Shown: positions 37,387 through 45,283 of the stretch, piece by piece
How the letters are laid out: each line of letters begins with the position of its first letter
Numbering within the stretch: the stretch's first letter is position 1
Origin: CADEEX01 sp040081555
Lineage (GTDB): Bacteria > Acidobacteriota > Vicinamibacteria > Vicinamibacterales > CAVVIG01
DNA: 64,000 nucleotides
Direction: 5' to 3'
NCBI GenBank assembly: GCA_040081555.1
Contig: JBEBGG010000001.1
Span: forward strand, 1 to 64,000
Program-made: the position numbers and the translations under genes
The notes under the pieces: model-generated
What the model was told of the DNA's origin: nothing
Seen by the model: only the letters and a program-made list of their open reading frames with translations
Database searches by the model: none

Positions 37387-38058
37387 ATGCGCACACTGTT
37401 TGTTCCACTCGTCGCCGTCACTGCCGCGATGTTCGTGTATTCGCCGATCTATATCGCGAATGTGCCATACGAATCGACGATGTTGCTGGTGCAGAAGATC
37501 TTCTACTACCACTTTCCGACGTGGATCGCTGGAGCCGTTGCTGTGCTTCTCTGCGGTGCGGCCAGCGCGTGGTATCTGTTCAAGGGGTCGGCGGTCGCCG
37601 ACCGTGTGGCTGTGGCCTCCGCCGAACTTGGCGTCGTCTTCGGCGCCTTCGGACTCGTCAGCGGCACCCTGTGGGGGCGGAAGGCCTGGGGCACCTGGTG
37701 GGCAGGTGATGCGCGGACCTCGATGGCTCTGGTCGCGGAACTGATCTTCTTCGGCTACCTGCTGGTCAGAAGATACGGCGGTCCCGGTTCAGAGAAGCTC
37801 GCGGCGGCCATGGGCATCTTTGGTGCAGCGACCGCGCCGTTCATCTACAAGTCAGTGGACTGGTGGCGCACGATTCATCCCAAGACGAGTGTGATGGGAT
37901 CGTTGACCGCCACTGAAGGCGGCACGATCATGTGGGGTGCCGTGATGTATTGCACCGTCACCTTCATGCTGCTGCTCGTGGTCGTGCTCCAGGCGCGTGT
38001 CCGTCTCGAAGAATTGCGGGCCCGGGTCGATCAGCTCTATCTCTCGCTCGAGGACTGA
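37387..38058 (+). CDS. ccmC: Cytochrome c biogenesis protein CcmC
   Basis: 223-residue, six-TM haem-handling protein that loads haem onto CcmE. Conserved His residues are visible in KIFYYHFPTW (H42) and RTIHPKTS. The periplasmic WWD motif reads WGTWWAGDAR (101-110), with Gly where E. coli has Trp. The ATG at 37387 is preferred; an in-frame GTG at 37354 would start inside the hairpin region. Stop is 3 bases before ccmD. Confidence 0.9.
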   Translation: MRTLFVPLVAVTAAMFVYSPIYIANVPYESTMLLVQKIFYYHFPTWIAGAVAVLLCGAASAWYLFKGSAVADRVAVASAELGVVFGAFGLVSGTLWGRKAWGTWWAGDARTSMALVAELIFFGYLLVRRYGGPGSEKLAAAMGIFGAATAPFIYKSVDWWRTIHPKTSVMGSLTATEGGTIMWGAVMYCTVTFMLLLVVVLQARVRLEELRARVDQLYLSLED

Positions 38059-38061
38059 ATC

Positions 38062-38331
38062 ATGCTGCGACGTCTTGCGACCACGTTCACCGCTTTGTTG
38101 TTCGCGACCGCATCGGCGCTGGCGCAGTCGCCTGCCGGTCAAGACGGCTTTGTGCCGGCCAGTTCGCTTCCCCCCGGGCAGGAGATCCCCGCCGCGCCGT
38201 TGCTCATCGGGTCCTACGCAACGTTCTTGCTTCTGATGATGTTCTACCTGTGGACGATCTGGCGAAGGATTGGCCGGGTCGAAAAAGAGTTGCACGAGCT
38301 GCAGCGTCGTCAGGGGGCCGCAGGCCGTTGA
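38062..38331 (+). CDS. ccmD: CcmD-like small membrane protein
   Basis: 89-residue protein. A signal-like N-terminal hydrophobic segment (LATTFTALLFATASALAQ) is followed by a second membrane segment (IGSYATFLLLMMFYLWTIW) and a charged tail (RVEKELHELQRRQ). That is the CcmD arrangement: one membrane segment followed by a charged helix. CcmD stabilises the CcmABC-CcmE complex. It is longer than E. coli CcmD because of the signal-like start. Confidence 0.75.
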   Translation: MLRRLATTFTALLFATASALAQSPAGQDGFVPASSLPPGQEIPAAPLLIGSYATFLLLMMFYLWTIWRRIGRVEKELHELQRRQGAAGR

Positions 38332-38483
38332 CCGCCGGGCACTTCCTTTTCATCCCGTCGGTCCTGATGGTGGGGATCGTCATTGGCTGGATTCTTGGTT
38401 CACGCGCCGCCAGAGACGCCTATGCGATGGAGTTGAAGCGGCGAGAGGAACGGGCCGAAAAAGCGAAGGTCCGATCCAGCTGA
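38328..38483 (+). CDS. 51-residue single-TM protein at the end of the ccm operon
   Basis: Small frame beginning at a TTG that overlaps the ccmD stop (TTGA). The product has one membrane segment (FIPSVLMVGIVIGWILGS) and a charged helix (ELKRREERAEKAKVR). No known family is evident. The 4-base overlap and composition argue that it is translated; the next gene starts only 36 bases further on. Confidence 0.6.
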   Translation: MTAGHFLFIPSVLMVGIVIGWILGSRAARDAYAMELKRREERAEKAKVRSS

Positions 38484-38519
38484 AGCCGGACCTTCCACCG
38501 GTAGTACACTTTCCCGCGC

Positions 38520-40529
38520 GTGGACCGTCTCACTAAACTCGCACTGACGGCCTGGATGTGTGCGGCCTTGGCGTTTCAGGTCTGGCTGTTGCGGGACGCC
38601 TGGCCTGAGCTGCCATGGGTCGCGCTCGGCACCACCGCCGCTTTCGCGCTTGCCGCATTGTTCGACCGACGAGTGCTCGCGGTGGTGCTGAGCACGGCGT
38701 ACGTGTTCCCAGTCATCATCTTCGCGCTCCGTGGCGTGGTCGCCTGGGACTTTGACGCCTTGTGGTTCGCCGCGCTATTTGGCGTGCTGTTGCCCGATCT
38801 CCTGCGGACGCCATGGCGGATCCCGCGCCAATGGCGGGCGCCCCTTGTCTATTCAGGACTGGTCATCGCCGTGGCGGTGACGGTGGTGATTGTGCGGGAA
38901 GTGGATGGCCATCCCAGCCTGTACGCCGGCCGGCGGTTGGCCTTCTGGCCCGACACGTATTGGTACGCGGCTCGCTGGACCATGTACGTGGGCGTCTGGT
39001 CAGTGCTCGGTCTGTTGTTCCTTGACACGTTGTTCGTGCAGTCCGCAGACGTTGAAGCCACGATGGCGCCCGCGCTGGGCGCGAGCGCGTTGGTCATGGC
39101 TACGGTGGCGGCCTATCAGCGGCTGGTCGACCCTGCGTTCATGAACGGCACCATGTTCGAAAAGTTCGGAAGAGCGACCGGCACCATGTACGACGCTAAC
39201 GCGATGGGCATGGTGGCGGCGCTGTGGCTCGCCGGTGTCGGTCTGTGGGCAGCAGCATCCCAGGAGGGATGGCGACGAGCGGCGGCGGTACCCGCTCTGG
39301 TGCTGCTCAGCACGGCGGTCTGGGCGTCGGGTTCACGTACGGCGTTTGCGGTCGCCGTGGCGATCGGGCTGTGCGGCGGGTTCAGCGCGGTGATTCGCCG
39401 CGGCAGCCCCTGGTGGCACACCCATCGCTGGCAGGCCCTGGTTGCGGTAATCGGGGCGGTGGTCGTGCTTGCGGGGGTGATCGGCACGGGCCGTGAAGCT
39501 CGCCTCGCTCCGCGAAAGGACGCGCGTCACCGCCGCAACAATCCCGTGAAGAGGATTGGGGAACTCCTGAGGAATGCGACGCCTCGAACGCTTGCCGAAG
39601 AACTGTGGCGGCGTAATGGCTATGGAGAGATCGCGACCGAGATCATTCGGCAGTGGCCGGTGGCCGGAGTGGGCGTGGGTGCCTTCAACGGCATGTCCGA
39701 GGACCTTAGCGGCATTCAACTCGGCCATCCGATTGCTCCCGACAATGCGCAGAATTGGCTGCGCCATCAAGTGGCGGAGCTCGGATGGCTCGGTGCGCTT
39801 GGATGGATCGTGTGGGTCGTGCTGTTCACTCAGGTTCTCTGTCGACCAAGAGTGGGGCAGCCGCCGCGCATCTGGGTCCTTCGAGGCGCGCTCGTCGCCT
39901 TCGGGTTGATCTCCCTGGTGGGGATGCCGGCCCAGAATCCCATGATCGCCATCACCTTCTGGGTCTTCGTTTACTGGTACTCCCGACTTTTCGCCGTGCC
40001 AGCAACGCCGATGCCGATGGGGCGATGGACGTGGATGGGCCTTGTCGCGCTGGTAGTGCTCTTTGCCGGAGCGTCAATCTCGGCCGCGCGGACGACGCTC
40101 CGGCCCCCGGTTCGGGCCCGGCAGTTGCACGTCGCGTTCTCCTATGGCTTCGGGCCGACCCTTGAGCGGGCGCCGCAGGCGGGCTTTCGAGCGATCAACG
40201 CGGATGCGGCGATGCTGGTCGCTCCGGATGGGCAGTGGATGACGATCAGCCTGCAGCGTGTGTCTCAGGCGGCCTCCTCATCGCCGGTCGAGGTACGGGT
40301 GTGGGCGAATGGCGTGGTGTTGCTGAAGGCACGCCTCGAACGCGCGGGCGCGTTCACATCGGATGTGCGGCTGCCGGTTGGTGAACGACCAATGCTGCTC
40401 GAGGCCCGCGTCCGTGGGGAGGGCGGCCGATGGTCACTCAGCCAAGAGACTGACGTGCTCATGAACTGGTCCTTCGGAGATGTGCCCCACTCCGGTGTTC
40501 GAGGTTACGAGTCAGCCCGGCCTCGCTGA
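38520..40529 (+). CDS. O-antigen ligase/polymerase-like membrane protein
   Basis: 669-residue polytopic protein of the Wzy/WaaL (O-antigen ligase) type. About ten membrane segments precede a large periplasmic loop and the motif VAGVGVGAFNGMSED, the usual position of the ligase G-x-G-x-x-x-F signature. A C-terminal beta-rich part (from about 540) follows the last membrane segments. GTG start. Probable role: ligation or polymerisation of a lipid-linked glycan in the envelope. It lies 36 bases after the ccm operon and may be co-transcribed with it. Confidence 0.72.
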   Translation: MDRLTKLALTAWMCAALAFQVWLLRDAWPELPWVALGTTAAFALAALFDRRVLAVVLSTAYVFPVIIFALRGVVAWDFDALWFAALFGVLLPDLLRTPWRIPRQWRAPLVYSGLVIAVAVTVVIVREVDGHPSLYAGRRLAFWPDTYWYAARWTMYVGVWSVLGLLFLDTLFVQSADVEATMAPALGASALVMATVAAYQRLVDPAFMNGTMFEKFGRATGTMYDANAMGMVAALWLAGVGLWAAASQEGWRRAAAVPALVLLSTAVWASGSRTAFAVAVAIGLCGGFSAVIRRGSPWWHTHRWQALVAVIGAVVVLAGVIGTGREARLAPRKDARHRRNNPVKRIGELLRNATPRTLAEELWRRNGYGEIATEIIRQWPVAGVGVGAFNGMSEDLSGIQLGHPIAPDNAQNWLRHQVAELGWLGALGWIVWVVLFTQVLCRPRVGQPPRIWVLRGALVAFGLISLVGMPAQNPMIAITFWVFVYWYSRLFAVPATPMPMGRWTWMGLVALVVLFAGASISAARTTLRPPVRARQLHVAFSYGFGPTLERAPQAGFRAINADAAMLVAPDGQWMTISLQRVSQAASSSPVEVRVWANGVVLLKARLERAGAFTSDVRLPVGERPMLLEARVRGEGGRWSLSQETDVLMNWSFGDVPHSGVRGYESARPR

Positions 40530-40548
40530 GGCTGAGGCGGCCGAAAGG

Positions 40549-41292
40549 TCAGCGTCCCGCTGACAGCCGCCTGGCGAGCGGTTCTGGCAATCCCGCCTTC
40601 GACATCTTTTGCTGGGTCGCGGCGATGTCGTACGGGGTGCGCAGCATGTCGATGCGTTGCGCGGCGGTATCAAAGATCGCATAGGCCGCACGGGGATCGC
40701 CATCGCGCGGCTGACCGACCGATCCCGGATTCACCAGATACTTGGCCGACGGATCAAGCAGGAGCACGGTATCGCCGTCGGCGGCGGGCCCAACGACATC
40801 GAGTGAGTCGCCTCGCATGCGGAACGCCACGGCGAAGTGGGTGTGCCCGTAGAAGGTGACGAGCTCGCTGGCTGCGTCGAACGCCTGACGAGCGTCGAGT
40901 TCGTCAAAGATGTAGGCGTCTTCATCGAAGGGCGCCCCATGGCAGATCTCGACGCCTCCATCGACGATGGCTGGTCCCATCGGCAGCTCCACCAGCCATT
41001 GCCGGTTGGCCGGTGTCAGCGTCTCGAGCATCCATGTCGCGGCAGCCCGCGCCGTTGCGTGAAACCCTTCTGCCTGATTCAGCCCCATGGCGACTTTGTC
41101 GTGATTGCCGCGGACGATGCCAACCGGCTTCAGTTGACGAACACGCTCGACGACAGCGTTGGGGTCGGGGCCGTAACCGACGATGTCGCCGAGCACGAGG
41201 ACCTCGTCGTAGGCGTGGCGTGACGCGTCGGCCAGACAGGCCTCGAGCCCTTCGAGATTGGCGTGGATGTCGGTCAGAATCAGGTAACGCAT
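40549..41292 (-). CDS. Metallophosphoesterase (YfcE/MJ0936-type)
   Basis: 247-residue calcineurin-like phosphoesterase. The five metal-binding blocks are visible: DIHANLEGLEA, GDIVGYGPDP, RGNHDKVAM, ICHGAP and GHTHFA. The ATG at 41292 starts the domain (MRYLILTDIHAN). It is last in the minus-strand aroA-aroK group, 55 bases after aroK. Substrate unknown. Confidence 0.9.
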   Translation of the reverse strand: MRYLILTDIHANLEGLEACLADASRHAYDEVLVLGDIVGYGPDPNAVVERVRQLKPVGIVRGNHDKVAMGLNQAEGFHATARAAATWMLETLTPANRQWLVELPMGPAIVDGGVEICHGAPFDEDAYIFDELDARQAFDAASELVTFYGHTHFAVAFRMRGDSLDVVGPAADGDTVLLLDPSAKYLVNPGSVGQPRDGDPRAAYAIFDTAAQRIDMLRTPYDIAATQQKMSKAGLPEPLARRLSAGR

Positions 41293-41347
41293 GAGGGTGC
41301 TTCGGCTGGCAAAGGTGCGAAGAGAAGAGCTTAAGAGCGTATCGGTG

Positions 41348-41848
41348 TTACGTTTCGAGCCAATGGACGATCTCCTCGACGATAGCCGGGATACGCAGGT
41401 GGCCGGCGTCAACTCGATAATGTGCCTGTGCGTAGGCGCCTCTGCGGACTTGAAACAGGCGCTCGAATTCGGACCGGTCTGCGGCCAGAGGACGGCGCCC
41501 ATCGGCCGGCACTCGGGCGATCAGTCGTTCAATCGGCACATCGAGCCAGACCGAGAGGCCGTCGCCGTTGATGACGGCCCGATTGTCGGGGTCGACGAAT
41601 GTGCCACCTCCGGTCGAGACCACAAGATGGCGATGGGCGACCTGGTCCAGCAAGACGTCTCGCTCCACCGCTCGGAAGTGCGGCTCGCCGTGACGCGCGA
41701 AAATCGAGGAGACCGTCAGGTGCTCACGTTGTTCGATCATGTCGTCGACATCGACCGCGCGCCAATCGAGGCGGCGAGCCAGTGCGCGTGCGACCGACGT
41801 CTTGCCCGCGCCCATGAAGCCCACGAGATACACCTTGTCGGTCTTCAC
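41348..41848 (-). CDS. aroK: Shikimate kinase
   Basis: 166-residue kinase of the shikimate pathway. P-loop GFMGAGKTSVARALA, shikimate-binding D in DVDDMIEQRE, STGGG motif and the lid R-R-P-L-A segment are present. It overlaps the aroA stop by 4 bases, so the two consecutive-pathway genes are translationally coupled. Confidence 0.95.
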   Translation of the reverse strand: MKTDKVYLVGFMGAGKTSVARALARRLDWRAVDVDDMIEQREHLTVSSIFARHGEPHFRAVERDVLLDQVAHRHLVVSTGGGTFVDPDNRAVINGDGLSVWLDVPIERLIARVPADGRRPLAADRSEFERLFQVRRGAYAQAHYRVDAGHLRIPAIVEEIVHWLET

Positions 41849-43131
41849 GCGACGAGCCGCTGCAGTGTCGTGAAGAACGTGGGGTAGGAAATCGCCACGA
41901 CGTCGGCGCCTTCGATGCGCGACTCCTGTTGGGCGGCGAGTGCCGCGATGGCGAAGGCCATGGCCATGCGGTGGTCCCCGTGCGCATCGGCCACGCCGCC
42001 ACGGTGGGTGCCTGTGCCGCGCACGACAAAGCCGTCGGGACGTTCCTCGGCGTCGATTCCCAGGCCGCGGAACCCGTTGACGAGCACCGTGATGCGATCG
42101 CTCTCCTTGACGCGAAGCTCCTTGGCGCCGCTCACCGTCACCTCGCCGCCGTGCGCGGCCAGCGCCCCAATGGCCGGGAGTTCATCGATGATGCCGGGGA
42201 CCTCTTCCGGAGAGATGATCACCGAACCCGTACGCTCTCCGGTGACGGTGATGCTGCCGATGGGTTCTCCCGCCTGGCCCCCCGTTTCTTGCACGTCCAC
42301 TCGTGCACCGAAGCGACGCAGCACATCAATGAGCCCGGTTCGCGTCGGATTCAGGCCGACGTCGTCGATCCGGACCTCCGAGCCTGGAATGGCCGCCGCG
42401 GCCACCATCCAGAACGCGGCCGACGAGAAGTCGCCAGGCACAAGTAGCGATTGGCCATAGCCGCGCTGGCCGCCGGCGATCGAGACGGTGCGCCCGTCCA
42501 CGCCGACGCTGAAGCCAAACGCGGTCAACGCTCGCTCAGTGTGGTCGCGGGTCTGCGCAGGCTCTGTCACGCGGGTGGTTCCTTCCGTGTGCAAACCGGC
42601 GAGAATCACGGCGCTTTTGACTTGTGCGCTCGGGATGTCAGGTGAGTAGTCAATGGGATGTAGTGTCGTGCCATGCACAGTCAGGGGTGGCCGACCGTCG
42701 ACAGCGTCGATCCGTGCACCCATGCGCGCCAGCGGCTCGATGACCCGTCGCATTGGACGCCGCGACAGTGATTGGTCGCCGAACATCGTGGACGTGAACG
42801 GCTGGGCCGCCAGTATCCCCGCGAGCATGCGTATGGTTGTTCCGGAGTTGCCGGCATCGAGGGGGGCGGCGGGGGAACGGAATTGATGCAGGCCTCGCCC
42901 CAAGATTGTGACGACGTCATCGCGGATCTCAACCTCAACACCGAGGCCCTTGAGGCAGGCGAGGGTGGAGTGGCAGTCGGCTCCAGCCGAGAAGTCACGG
43001 AGTTCAGACCGTCCCTCCGAGAGGGCCGCCAGTAGCGCGTAGCGGTGGGAAATCGACTTGTCGCCAGGGACGCGCAGTCGGCCGTGCACTCGTCGCGCGG
43101 GCGACACCATGGCAATACTCTGTGGACGCAT
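41845..43131 (-). CDS. aroA: 3-phosphoshikimate 1-carboxyvinyltransferase (EPSP synthase)
   Basis: 428-residue enzyme that joins phosphoenolpyruvate to shikimate-3-phosphate. Motifs are PGDKSISHRYALLAAL (PEP and S3P binding), LDAGNSGTTIRMLAGILA and the C-terminal LRVKESDRI. The DAGNSGTTIRM sequence is that of class II enzymes, which are commonly glyphosate-tolerant; this is inference only. ATG at 43131; aroK follows with a 4-base overlap. Confidence 0.96.
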   Translation of the reverse strand: MRPQSIAMVSPARRVHGRLRVPGDKSISHRYALLAALSEGRSELRDFSAGADCHSTLACLKGLGVEVEIRDDVVTILGRGLHQFRSPAAPLDAGNSGTTIRMLAGILAAQPFTSTMFGDQSLSRRPMRRVIEPLARMGARIDAVDGRPPLTVHGTTLHPIDYSPDIPSAQVKSAVILAGLHTEGTTRVTEPAQTRDHTERALTAFGFSVGVDGRTVSIAGGQRGYGQSLLVPGDFSSAAFWMVAAAAIPGSEVRIDDVGLNPTRTGLIDVLRRFGARVDVQETGGQAGEPIGSITVTGERTGSVIISPEEVPGIIDELPAIGALAAHGGEVTVSGAKELRVKESDRITVLVNGFRGLGIDAEERPDGFVVRGTGTHRGGVADAHGDHRMAMAFAIAALAAQQESRIEGADVVAISYPTFFTTLQRLVA

Positions 43132-43196
43132 CCGACCGATCTTACGACAGTCGGCTTGACATCAATCAACAGATGGGATGGTATTCATTCGCGCCC

Positions 43197-43667
43197 ATGG
43201 CCCCTAAGTATCCCTTGAGCATTCGCCTCGAGTTCACGAGCACGTTTGACATGGTCGATTTCGTGGAAACGGTGGGCGGACACGTCAGCCGGGACATCGG
43301 ACTCGACGACGATTCGATCCACTGGGTCAACGTCGCCATTCGCGAGTGCGTGATTAACGCGATCAAGCATGGCAATCGGCACGATGTCTCGAAGCGTGTC
43401 TTCGTTGAATTCGAGACGGTCGTGGCCGACGTGCCCGAGATGCTGATTCGGATTCGCGACCAAGGGCTGGGTTTCGATCCCGAGGACGTCGCCGATCCGC
43501 TGGCGCCGGAGAACCTGCTCAAAGGGAGCGGGCGCGGCATCTTCCTCATTCGAACGTTCATGGACGACGTGCAACTGCAACGCGCACCCCAAGGGGGCAT
43601 GGAAGTCCGCATGATCAAGCGGGTGCAACCCGCCGAAACGACCGACGGTTCCGTCAGTAGCTCGTGA
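43197..43667 (+). CDS. RsbW-like anti-sigma factor / serine kinase (HATPase)
   Basis: 156-residue GHKL ATPase. N-box IRECVINAIKHGN, G1 box IRDQGLGFDPED and G2 box GSGRGIFLIRTFMD match RsbW/SpoIIAB-type proteins that phosphorylate an anti-sigma antagonist. No partner antagonist or sigma factor lies next to it. The ATG at 43197 is the best family start; ATG 43173 is also in frame. TTGACA at 43156-43161 and TATTCA at 43182-43187 are promoter-like but 20 bases apart. The stop overlaps the phosphatase GTG by 4 bases. Confidence 0.82.
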   Translation: MAPKYPLSIRLEFTSTFDMVDFVETVGGHVSRDIGLDDDSIHWVNVAIRECVINAIKHGNRHDVSKRVFVEFETVVADVPEMLIRIRDQGLGFDPEDVADPLAPENLLKGSGRGIFLIRTFMDDVQLQRAPQGGMEVRMIKRVQPAETTDGSVSSS

Positions 43668-44467
43668 GCGCTCTTCCTCCACAATTCCTGACGACGGCGA
43701 TCGAGGCCGTTGTCCTCGCCGGCGACACGATGATGGCCAAGTTCGGCGGCGCCATGCGTGTCGACAAGAAGGGTGAGATCGATCTCGTCACCGAGGTCGA
43801 CATCGCGATTGAACGGGCCTTTCGCACGATGATCGGCCAGCGCTTTCCGGATCACGCGGTCCTCGGGGAGGAGATGGGCGGCAGTGCGGCCATCCCCGAA
43901 GGACCGTGCTGGGTCTTCGACCCGATCGACGGCACGACCAACTTCGCGCACGGCGTGCCGATCTTCTGTTCATCGTTGGCGCTTGAGATCGACGGCGTGC
44001 CGCAGATTGCGGCCATCTATGACCCGAATCGTCAGGAACTGTTCACCGCGCAACGTGACGGCGGCGCCTTTCTCAACGGCACGCCGATGCGGGTCTCCTC
44101 GTCCACGCCGCTCATCAATGCGCTGCTGGTGACCGGATTTCCCTACGACGTGCAGGCGCGCCTCGAAGAAGTGATCGGACTCTTCAGTGCGTTTGTCGGG
44201 CGAGCGCGGGGGATCCGCCGCCTTGGGTCGGCGGCCATTGACCTCTGCTACGTGGCATCAGGGCGGCTCGACGGGTTCTGGGAGGGCGGTCTCAAGCCGT
44301 GGGATATTGCGGCAGGCGCACTGTTGGTAGAAGAGGCCGGCGGGCGCGTCACAGGTCTGGCGGGCGGGCCATTCCAGAGCCGTGGCAACGAGGTGCTTGC
44401 CACCAATGCGCTCGTTCACGACGAGATGCTCGACGTGATCGAGCGCTGTCGTAACGCGGCGCGCTAG
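43664..44467 (+). CDS. Inositol monophosphatase family protein
   Basis: 267-residue Mg2+-dependent phosphatase (SuhB/IMPase type). Metal sites are VLGEEMGG, DPIDGTTNFAHG and WDIAAGALLVEEAGG. The Li-sensitive D-P-I-D-G-T-T block is intact. The GTG overlaps the upstream stop (GTGA), so it is coupled to the RsbW-like gene. Substrate may be inositol-1-phosphate or another sugar phosphate. Confidence 0.94.
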   Translation: MSALPPQFLTTAIEAVVLAGDTMMAKFGGAMRVDKKGEIDLVTEVDIAIERAFRTMIGQRFPDHAVLGEEMGGSAAIPEGPCWVFDPIDGTTNFAHGVPIFCSSLALEIDGVPQIAAIYDPNRQELFTAQRDGGAFLNGTPMRVSSSTPLINALLVTGFPYDVQARLEEVIGLFSAFVGRARGIRRLGSAAIDLCYVASGRLDGFWEGGLKPWDIAAGALLVEEAGGRVTGLAGGPFQSRGNEVLATNALVHDEMLDVIERCRNAAR

Positions 44468-44497
44468 TCCCAGACGGCCGGCACTGTTGACCTGCGC

Positions 44498-45034
44498 CTA
44501 GGTGACCTCGCCCGTTGGACTCGGGTGCGCCGTGTTGTATCCAAACCAACTCCAGTTCCAGCTCTGATTGCGGTTCGTCCAGTCCGAGTCGCGGTTGTCA
44601 GGCCGCGCGCCAATGTAGCCGTCGGACGTGCCCGTGAGCATCAGGTTGTCCTGTACGTCGAGCTCGTACATGCCTGGGTGCATGGCGTCGAGAATGGCGA
44701 AGGCCTGCTTCATGGCCTGCGGATCCCGCGGATCGTAGGTCTGCAGGAGGTTGTATGCGTCGTATTTCAGCGATCCGATTGCGGACTGAGCGCGGGATGC
44801 GTCGAATCCAAGGAACGACGGCGTGAACCCGAGCGCAGTCTTCCCAAGTGCCTTAGGAGTTCCTCCCGTCGACGGCGCAGAAACAAGTTCGGACTTGCCC
44901 TGCAGCACGTCGCGGAGGAAGTTTCCGAACTCGGCGACCGATACCTGGCCGTCGTGGTTGGTATCGATGCCGGTGGCGATCTGGCGCGCGAGGGCGTCGG
45001 TCTGTGACGAGGTGTTGACTGGGGAAATTGACAT
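44498..45034 (-). CDS. EF-hand calcium-binding protein
   Basis: 178-residue protein with one textbook EF-hand loop, D-T-N-H-D-G-Q-V-S-V-A-E, near residues 24-35, preceded by a helix (TDALARQIATGI). The rest contains short helical segments and an aromatic C-terminus (WNWSWFGYN). No signal peptide is evident. Shine-Dalgarno GAGG lies 6 bases before the ATG. Only one EF-hand is clear, so calcium binding is inferred from the loop alone. Confidence 0.7.
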   Translation of the reverse strand: MSISPVNTSSQTDALARQIATGIDTNHDGQVSVAEFGNFLRDVLQGKSELVSAPSTGGTPKALGKTALGFTPSFLGFDASRAQSAIGSLKYDAYNLLQTYDPRDPQAMKQAFAILDAMHPGMYELDVQDNLMLTGTSDGYIGARPDNRDSDWTNRNQSWNWSWFGYNTAHPSPTGEVT

Positions 45035-45283
45035 GAATGTCCTCGTGGCGCGTCGGACCTAGCGGAGCGCGCACCCGAGGACACCTGGGAGCAAGGCCAG
45101 TGCCAGGAGATGTGGCGTTCTTAACGCGCGTGCCTTCGCACTTTGGCGGGCGCGGCGCACATCGCATGTCGACCTGCCGACATCATGGGCGGCCGTCCGG
45201 CCGCGTCGGCCGACCGAGGCGCCGGGTTCGGCCGGCGAAGGGCAACGAGCCGCAATCGGCGGAAAGTCTGGGATACTGGCGCC

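Noticed and set aside
45143..45283. Upstream ATG for the 753-residue GT-C protein
   Set aside because: The added residues are Arg/Ala-rich and lack membrane character. GTG 45284 starts closer to the first hydrophobic segment.
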